20,015 nucleotides of DNA from Thermoflexales bacterium (GTDB taxonomy: Bacteria; Chloroflexota; Anaerolineae; B4-G1; SLSP01): assembly GCA_015486785.1 (NCBI GenBank), contig WFQZ01000153.1, positions 1 through 20,015 of the forward strand, read 5' to 3'. The notes beneath the pieces were generated by a model. It was not told where the DNA came from. It ran no database searches and saw only the letters and a list, made by a program, of their open reading frames with translations. A program made the translations under genes and the position numbers. Below are positions 15,984 to 20,015 of the stretch, piece by piece. Numbering within the stretch: position 1 is the first letter of the stretch; every line of letters begins with the position of its first letter.

Positions 15984-17036
15984 TTATATCCCTGAAAGCC
16001 GGGCGAAGATCATACGTCCGGCTGCGGTCTGCAACACTTTGCTGACCGTCACATCAATGGTCTGCCCGATGTACGCTTGACCATCTTCCACGACCACCAT
16101 AGTGCCATCCTCCAAGTAGCCCACGCCCTGCCGAGGCTCCTTCCCAGGCTGGAGGACATGGATGGAGAAATTCTCACCCGGCAGCAAAACGGTCTTCACG
16201 GCGTTGGCCAACTCGTTCACGTTGAGCACTTGCACCGCCTGCAATTCGGCCACCTGATTGAGGTTGTAGTCGTTGGTCAAAATCGCCGCGTCGAGCTTGC
16301 GGGCCAAGGCGATGAGCTTGTCATCCACCTCGCGGACTTCGGGCACATCGGCATCGGTCAAGCGCACGGGGACCGGCGATTCTTCTTGCAATTGCCGCAG
16401 GATTTCCAGCCCGCGCCGCCCCCGATTGCGTCGCACCGTATCCGCCGAATCGGCTACGTGCTGCAATTCGTTAAGCACGAAGAGCGGCACGATCAGTTCC
16501 CCTTGGATAAATCCGGTGCGGCAGACATCGGCGATCCGCCCGTCAATGATGACGCTGGTATCCATCAAGATGCCCTTGACCCGCCGTTTGTCGCTCCCCG
16601 GCTCTTTGCTGCCAAAGCGCAGGCGCAAACTTTGCAGGATGTCGGGGCGGGTTGTGGTCACGACGACGCCTACATAGCCGGTGATGGCCGCCGTGATGAT
16701 GGGTAAAAACTGCCCCAGAACGCCGGGCAGGTGCGAGAGCGGGTAAGCGATGAGTGCGCCCAGCAACAACCCGATGAACAAGCCGCCAATGCCGGAGAGC
16801 AAAACTTGCGCCGGCAGGTGCTGAATAGTGATCTTCAACTTGTGAAACGGGGTGATGGTGATCGCCGGGGTGATGATAAATCCCAAGATCGCCCCCAGAA
16901 TCCCGCCAATCAATGGAATGTAGACTTGATATTGCTGCGGCAGGATGGACAACAGAGCGATTTGGTCGCTCAGAGCCACGCCCGCCGAGCCGAATCCAAC
17001 GAGACCCAGCAAACGGAATAACAGAATTGTGCTCAT
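15984..17036 (-). CDS. membrane-anchored PIN/TRAM-domain protein (YacL-like)
   Basis: This is a 350-residue protein with an N-terminal membrane part of about four helices (roughly 5-22, 38-58, 78-100, 108-128), a PIN nuclease domain (about 155-280) and a C-terminal TRAM domain (about 287-350). The PIN acidic residues are visible: Asp159 in LMDTSVIIDGR, Glu190 in LNELQHVAD, Asp238/Asp239 in VREVDDKLIALA and Asp256 in LTNDYN. PIN domains are metal-dependent ribonucleases and TRAM domains bind RNA, so an RNA-cutting role at the membrane is expected by family; the target is unknown. ATG 17036 has AGGAG 6 nt upstream; a TTG at 17039 is adjacent but less well spaced. It begins a two-gene unit with cysS. 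Confidence 0.9.
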   Translation of the reverse strand: MSTILLFRLLGLVGFGSAGVALSDQIALLSILPQQYQVYIPLIGGILGAILGFIITPAITITPFHKLKITIQHLPAQVLLSGIGGLFIGLLLGALIAYPLSHLPGVLGQFLPIITAAITGYVGVVVTTTRPDILQSLRLRFGSKEPGSDKRRVKGILMDTSVIIDGRIADVCRTGFIQGELIVPLFVLNELQHVADSADTVRRNRGRRGLEILRQLQEESPVPVRLTDADVPEVREVDDKLIALARKLDAAILTNDYNLNQVAELQAVQVLNVNELANAVKTVLLPGENFSIHVLQPGKEPRQGVGYLEDGTMVVVEDGQAYIGQTIDVTVSKVLQTAAGRMIFARLSGI

Positions 17037-17059
17037 CAATAACTCCTGGATAAAAGTTT

Positions 17060-17082
17060 CGGGCGACCGTGCGGGCCGCCCG
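17060..17082 (-). promoter_or_regulatory. leader hairpin upstream of the PIN/TRAM-cysS unit
   Basis: On the minus strand a 9-bp stem with one G-U pair and a 5-nt loop lies in the roughly 120-nt leader, ending 23 nt before the ATG and close to the ribosome site. A short GAAACTTTTA run follows, too weak for a confident terminator. It could modulate translation or attenuation. No T-box sequence was seen in the leader. Confidence 0.5.
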
Positions 17083-17162
17083 TTATCAATAAGACTTCAA
17101 GGCATTCATTCAAATAAGGCCAAATGATAAAAACGTCCGCCCTACCCAATCTTACGAAATTC

Positions 17163-17190
17163 ATATTAGCATAGCCTTTGGAAATGTCAA
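17163..17190 (-). promoter_or_regulatory. sigma70 promoter of the PIN/TRAM-cysS unit
   Basis: Minus-strand TTGACA (17185-17190) is a perfect -35, followed after 16 bp by TAATAT (17163-17168) with an extended -10 TGC directly before it. Transcription would start near 17156, about 120 nt before the ATG at 17036. The rest of the 215-bp gap between xseA and this gene (17191-17251) holds only short weak inverted repeats and no gene. Confidence 0.75.
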
Positions 17191-17251
17191 AACCGTGCCA
17201 TTTCATTGCGCATTCGCAAATAATGTTTGCAGGATAACCTTCTATGCCTCA

Positions 17252-18481
17252 TTAAGGAAGCACCCGCGCCGTCCTCTCGCCATCGTGCCAGCGCAGGGAA
17301 ATGACCGTGCCGGCCTCCGCCTGGCGGGAGGAGATGAGCACCTGCCCGCCGACCGCCTGACTGGCGATGACGTAGCCACGAGCGAGCACAGCATCGGGAC
17401 TCAAGGCCTCCACCCGCGCCGTGAGCGCGGTGCAACGTTGCTGCGCCGAGGTGAGCCGGTGACGCACTGCGAGATCGGCGCGGGCGAGCAGATCGTCCAC
17501 CCGCTGACGCTGCCCGGCCAATTGCCGCTCCGGGGAAAGAATCGCCAGGGTGCGCCGGAGTTGTTCCACGCGAGCGCGGGCCGTGTCCACGTGAGCGGCC
17601 ATCGCCTGCTCCAGGCGGACGCTCCACTGCCGCAGCGCATCCCGCAACTCGGCCAGATCGGGCGCCACCACCTCGGCGGCGGCTGATGGCGTGGGCGCAC
17701 GCACATCGGCGGCGAAATCCGTCAGCGTGAAGTCGGTTTCGTGCCCTACACCGCTGATCACCGGCAAGCGCGAGGCAGCCACAGCCCGCACCACGCGCTC
17801 ATCATTGAAGGCCCACAGATCTTCCAGTGCGCCGCCGCCACGCACCACCAAGATCACATCCACATCATCCCGCGCATTGAGCGCGGCCAGCGCGGCCACG
17901 ATCTGCGGGGGCGCAGCATCCCCTTGGACTAACGTGGGGGAAAGCAGCACCGTCGCCAACGGATACCGCCGTCCCAGCACGTGGAGCACGTCGCGCAAGG
18001 CCGCCGCCGTCGGCGAGGTGACCACGCCGATGCGGCGCGGCAAGGTGGGCAAGGGGCGTTTGCGCTGCGTGGCAAACAGCCCCTCCGCCTCCAGCCGCGC
18101 TTTGAGCCGCTCAAATTCCTGGTAGAGCGAGCCGCGTCCGGCGGGACGGAGCGCGTCCACGTACAATTGATAACGTCCGCTTGGTTCGTACAGCCCGATG
18201 TAGCCATGCGCGATCACCTCGTCCCCTGGACGGGGGACGAAATGCAAGGTGCGGTTCACGCTCCGCCAAATGACGCACGAAAGCTGCGCCCCGGTATCCT
18301 TGAGCGTGAAGTACACGTGCCCCGACGCCGAGCGGGAGTAGTTGGAGACCTCCCCGCGCACGGAAAGGTCTTGCAACAGCGGTTCACGTTCCAACAAACC
18401 CCGAATGTGGGACGTGATCTCACTGACCGTATGCACGGGAGCTGCGACAGAGCTGAACAAATCCAGTTGATTCCACATCAT
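17252..18481 (-). CDS. xseA: exodeoxyribonuclease VII large subunit
   Basis: This is the catalytic subunit of exonuclease VII, which degrades single-stranded DNA from both ends into acid-soluble oligonucleotides. The 409-residue protein has an N-terminal OB-fold (about 15-110, VSEITSHIRGLLE, GEVSNYSRSASGHVYFTLKD), then the catalytic core with the signatures RIGVVTSPTAAALRDVLHVL (about 146-165), VVRGGGALEDLWAFND (about 213-228) and PVISGVGHETDFTLTDFAADVRAPTPSAAAE, followed by a coiled-coil-like helical region and a short C-terminal strand region. The start ATG 18481 overlaps the TGA of the glycosyltransferase gene (ATGA), so translation is likely coupled; a second ATG at 18478 has better spacing from GGAG. 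The small subunit gene xseB, often directly downstream, is not present next to it. Confidence 0.95.
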   Translation of the reverse strand: MMWNQLDLFSSVAAPVHTVSEITSHIRGLLEREPLLQDLSVRGEVSNYSRSASGHVYFTLKDTGAQLSCVIWRSVNRTLHFVPRPGDEVIAHGYIGLYEPSGRYQLYVDALRPAGRGSLYQEFERLKARLEAEGLFATQRKRPLPTLPRRIGVVTSPTAAALRDVLHVLGRRYPLATVLLSPTLVQGDAAPPQIVAALAALNARDDVDVILVVRGGGALEDLWAFNDERVVRAVAASRLPVISGVGHETDFTLTDFAADVRAPTPSAAAEVVAPDLAELRDALRQWSVRLEQAMAAHVDTARARVEQLRRTLAILSPERQLAGQRQRVDDLLARADLAVRHRLTSAQQRCTALTARVEALSPDAVLARGYVIASQAVGGQVLISSRQAEAGTVISLRWHDGERTARVLP

Positions 18482-19599
18482 TTACTCCAATGGCGATAGA
18501 CTTCCCAAGTCTCCTGAGCCGCCCGCGCCCAGGAGAACCGCGCGGCCTGACGCAGCCCGCGTTCGCGTAACTGCTGACGCAAAGCCGGGTCTCGGTGCAG
18601 GCGGCGCAACGATTCCGCCAACGATGCCTCATCATACGGATCGCAAGTTAGCGCGGCCTCGCCCACAACCTCCGGGAGCGAGGATACGTTGGCGCACACA
18701 ACCGGCGTGCCGCAGGCCATCGCCTCCAACGGCGGCAGCCCGAATCCTTCGTAGACGCTGGGGAAGACAAACGATTCCGCCGCGCTGTAGAGCGCGGGCA
18801 AATCCTCATCCGGCACGTAGCCGGTGAGCCGTACCGCTTGCCGCTCAGGGCTGGCCTCCAGAGCGGCGAAGAAGCCATCGGAAAGCCAGCCCCGCTTCCC
18901 GGCGATCACCAGTGGCGGGACTTCGCCCGCCCGATAGAGCCGTTCCCACACGCGCAACAAGCGCACCAGGTTTTTGCGGGGTTCAATCGTGCCCACGTAG
19001 AGCATAAACCGTTCGGGCAGCGCGTAACGTCGGCGCACGGCCTCTTTCGCCGGAGCGGACGCCGGCTTGAAGCGCGGGTCTGCCGCCTCGTGGATCACGG
19101 TGATCTTTTCCGGCGGCAAATGGTAAGCCGCGACGAGATCGCGCTTGGTGGCCTGCGAGACGGCGATGATGTGCGTCGCCCGGCGGCAAAAGAGCGGTAG
19201 GGCGAGATTGAGATACCAACGGTTCAACGGCTTGTGATGCTGGGGCAGGTGGCGGAAGATCAGATCGTGGACGGTGAGCACGGTCGGCAGATCGCGGAAG
19301 GGCGGCAAAAGGTGCTCGGTGGCGTGGAACAAAGTGGCGTCGGGGAGCAAGCGATCCCAAGGCCGCGCGGCGACTTGCCCCAACAGCACCGCCATCCGCC
19401 AGACCTTGTACCCCCAGGCCACCGAGTGGGTCGGGAGCGAGTCCAGCCCGGCCAACGGTTCAATCCCGGCCTCGCGGTTGAAAAACACGCCCAGGGATTC
19501 GGGATGGGCGGCATAGAGAGCGCGGGTCAGGCTTTCGGCATACCGCCCCAGCCCGGCCCGCCGATGCACTGCCGCCGAGACATCCACGTAAACACGCAT
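18478..19599 (-). CDS. glycosyltransferase family 4 (GT-B fold)
   Basis: This 373-residue cytoplasmic or membrane-associated glycosyltransferase transfers a sugar from a nucleotide-sugar donor. The N-terminal half shows the acceptor-side Rossmann domain (MRVYVDVSAAVHRRAGLGRY with the G-rich loop, then LTVHDLIFRHLP and HIIAVSQATKRDL). The C-terminal donor domain has YVGTIEPRKNL (about 199-209) and the E-x7-E motif in YEGFGLPPLEAMACGTPVV (about 285-303). Donor and acceptor cannot be named. ATG 19599 is preferred over the adjacent TTG 19602, with GGAG 5 nt upstream; it overlaps the stop of the beta-glucosidase gene by one base (TGATG). The 3' end overlaps xseA (ATGA). The set is therefore a translationally coupled unit. 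Confidence 0.92.
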   Translation of the reverse strand: MRVYVDVSAAVHRRAGLGRYAESLTRALYAAHPESLGVFFNREAGIEPLAGLDSLPTHSVAWGYKVWRMAVLLGQVAARPWDRLLPDATLFHATEHLLPPFRDLPTVLTVHDLIFRHLPQHHKPLNRWYLNLALPLFCRRATHIIAVSQATKRDLVAAYHLPPEKITVIHEAADPRFKPASAPAKEAVRRRYALPERFMLYVGTIEPRKNLVRLLRVWERLYRAGEVPPLVIAGKRGWLSDGFFAALEASPERQAVRLTGYVPDEDLPALYSAAESFVFPSVYEGFGLPPLEAMACGTPVVCANVSSLPEVVGEAALTCDPYDEASLAESLRRLHRDPALRQQLRERGLRQAARFSWARAAQETWEVYRHWSK

Positions 19600-20015
19600 C
19601 AAATCTCCGGCCCGTTTTGCTCAATAACGCGCCGATACCACCACGCGCTGTCTTTGGGCAACCGCTGTTGCGTGGCGAAATCCACCCACACGATGCCGAA
19701 TCGCTGCCGGTAGCCCTCCGCCCACTCGAAGTTATCCAGCAGGGACCACACGAAATATCCCGCCAGCGGCACGCCGCAGGAAATCAGTTGGTGCATCGCC
19801 GCGAAATGCTCGCGCAGGTAAGCGATGCGCCGCTCATCGTGGATGCGCCCCTCGGCATCAGGGCCGTCGCTGTAACTGGCTCCGTTCTCGGTGATGTAGA
19901 TTTTGCGGGGGCGGTAGCTGAAGGAAATCCGTGCGATCAGCTCCAGCAATCCCTGGGGGTAGATTTCCCAATCCATGTCCGTCTTACGCGCCTCATCTAT
20001 CACGATAGTGCGCGG
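19599..20015 (-). CDS. family 1 glycoside hydrolase (beta-glucosidase), C-terminal part
   Basis: The frame is open to the window end, so only the last 138 residues are visible and the start lies beyond base 20015. The catalytic nucleophile Glu of family 1 is in IYITENGAS, and the aglycone/glycone-binding end region YFVWSLLDNFEWAEGYRQRFGIVWVDF is typical, with WxxxDNFEW and the following Tyr/Arg/Phe. Family 1 enzymes hydrolyse beta-glucosides and related beta-glycosides with retention of configuration. The acid/base NEP motif would be upstream and is not in view. The stop TGA overlaps the start of the glycosyltransferase gene. Exact substrate (cellobiose, aryl glucosides, beta-galactosides) cannot be decided from this part. 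Confidence 0.93.
   Translation of the reverse strand, partial: PRTIVIDEARKTDMDWEIYPQGLLELIARISFSYRPRKIYITENGASYSDGPDAEGRIHDERRIAYLREHFAAMHQLISCGVPLAGYFVWSLLDNFEWAEGYRQRFGIVWVDFATQQRLPKDSAWWYRRVIEQNGPEI

Noticed and set aside
17037..17160. T-box riboswitch controlling cysS
   Set aside because: The roughly 120-nt leader lacks the T-box consensus and a clear terminator/antiterminator pair; only a single hairpin is visible.

Overview
The window is a dense, moderately GC-rich bacterial chromosome segment with 16 genes (two cut by the ends) and no gap over about 215 bp. The gene types (membrane PIN/TRAM protein next to cysS, tandem solute-binding lipoprotein, AGGAGG-type ribosome sites, clean rho-independent terminators, consensus sigma70 promoters) suggest an anaerobic or facultative bacterium, most likely of the Chloroflexota (Anaerolineae/Caldilineae-like). 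This placement is inference from protein flavour, because no rRNA is present. No tRNA, rRNA, CRISPR array, insertion sequence or phage gene was seen.

Left part, + strand (1-6007): a gene end resembling a THEP1-type nucleoside-triphosphatase, DNA polymerase III delta' (holB), an orphan lipoprotein with two tandem solute-binding modules, an unrecognised multi-pass membrane protein, and gyrB. A minus-strand short-chain dehydrogenase converges on gyrB with 6 bp between the stop codons.

Centre, - strand (6873-13974), is the part worth attention. A GntR/UTRA regulator with a near-perfect promoter and an embedded palindrome is followed by an aspartate-carbamoyltransferase-like enzyme that lacks the aspartate-binding Lys and Arg, a knotted YgeW/acetylornithine-carbamoyltransferase-like enzyme, carbamate kinase, a threonine-synthase-like PLP enzyme, a VanZ-like membrane protein, and a second divergent fold-type-II PLP enzyme. 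A strong terminator closes the cluster, and another terminator-like hairpin lies inside it ahead of carbamate kinase. The set suggests a catabolic route in which ureido (carbamoyl-amino) compounds are phosphorolysed to carbamoyl phosphate, carbamate kinase makes ATP from it, and PLP enzymes break down the released amino compound. It recalls the ygeW/ygeX/yqeA locus of E. coli but has a different gene set, with two carbamoyltransferases and no ygeX, ygeY or hydantoinase in view. The substrate is unknown.

Right part, - strand (13989-20015): a GNAT acetyltransferase, cysS with its own terminator and co-transcribed behind a membrane PIN/TRAM protein from a recognisable promoter, then a tightly coupled set read as family 1 beta-glucosidase (cut by the window end), family 4 glycosyltransferase and exonuclease VII large subunit, joined by stop/start overlaps.
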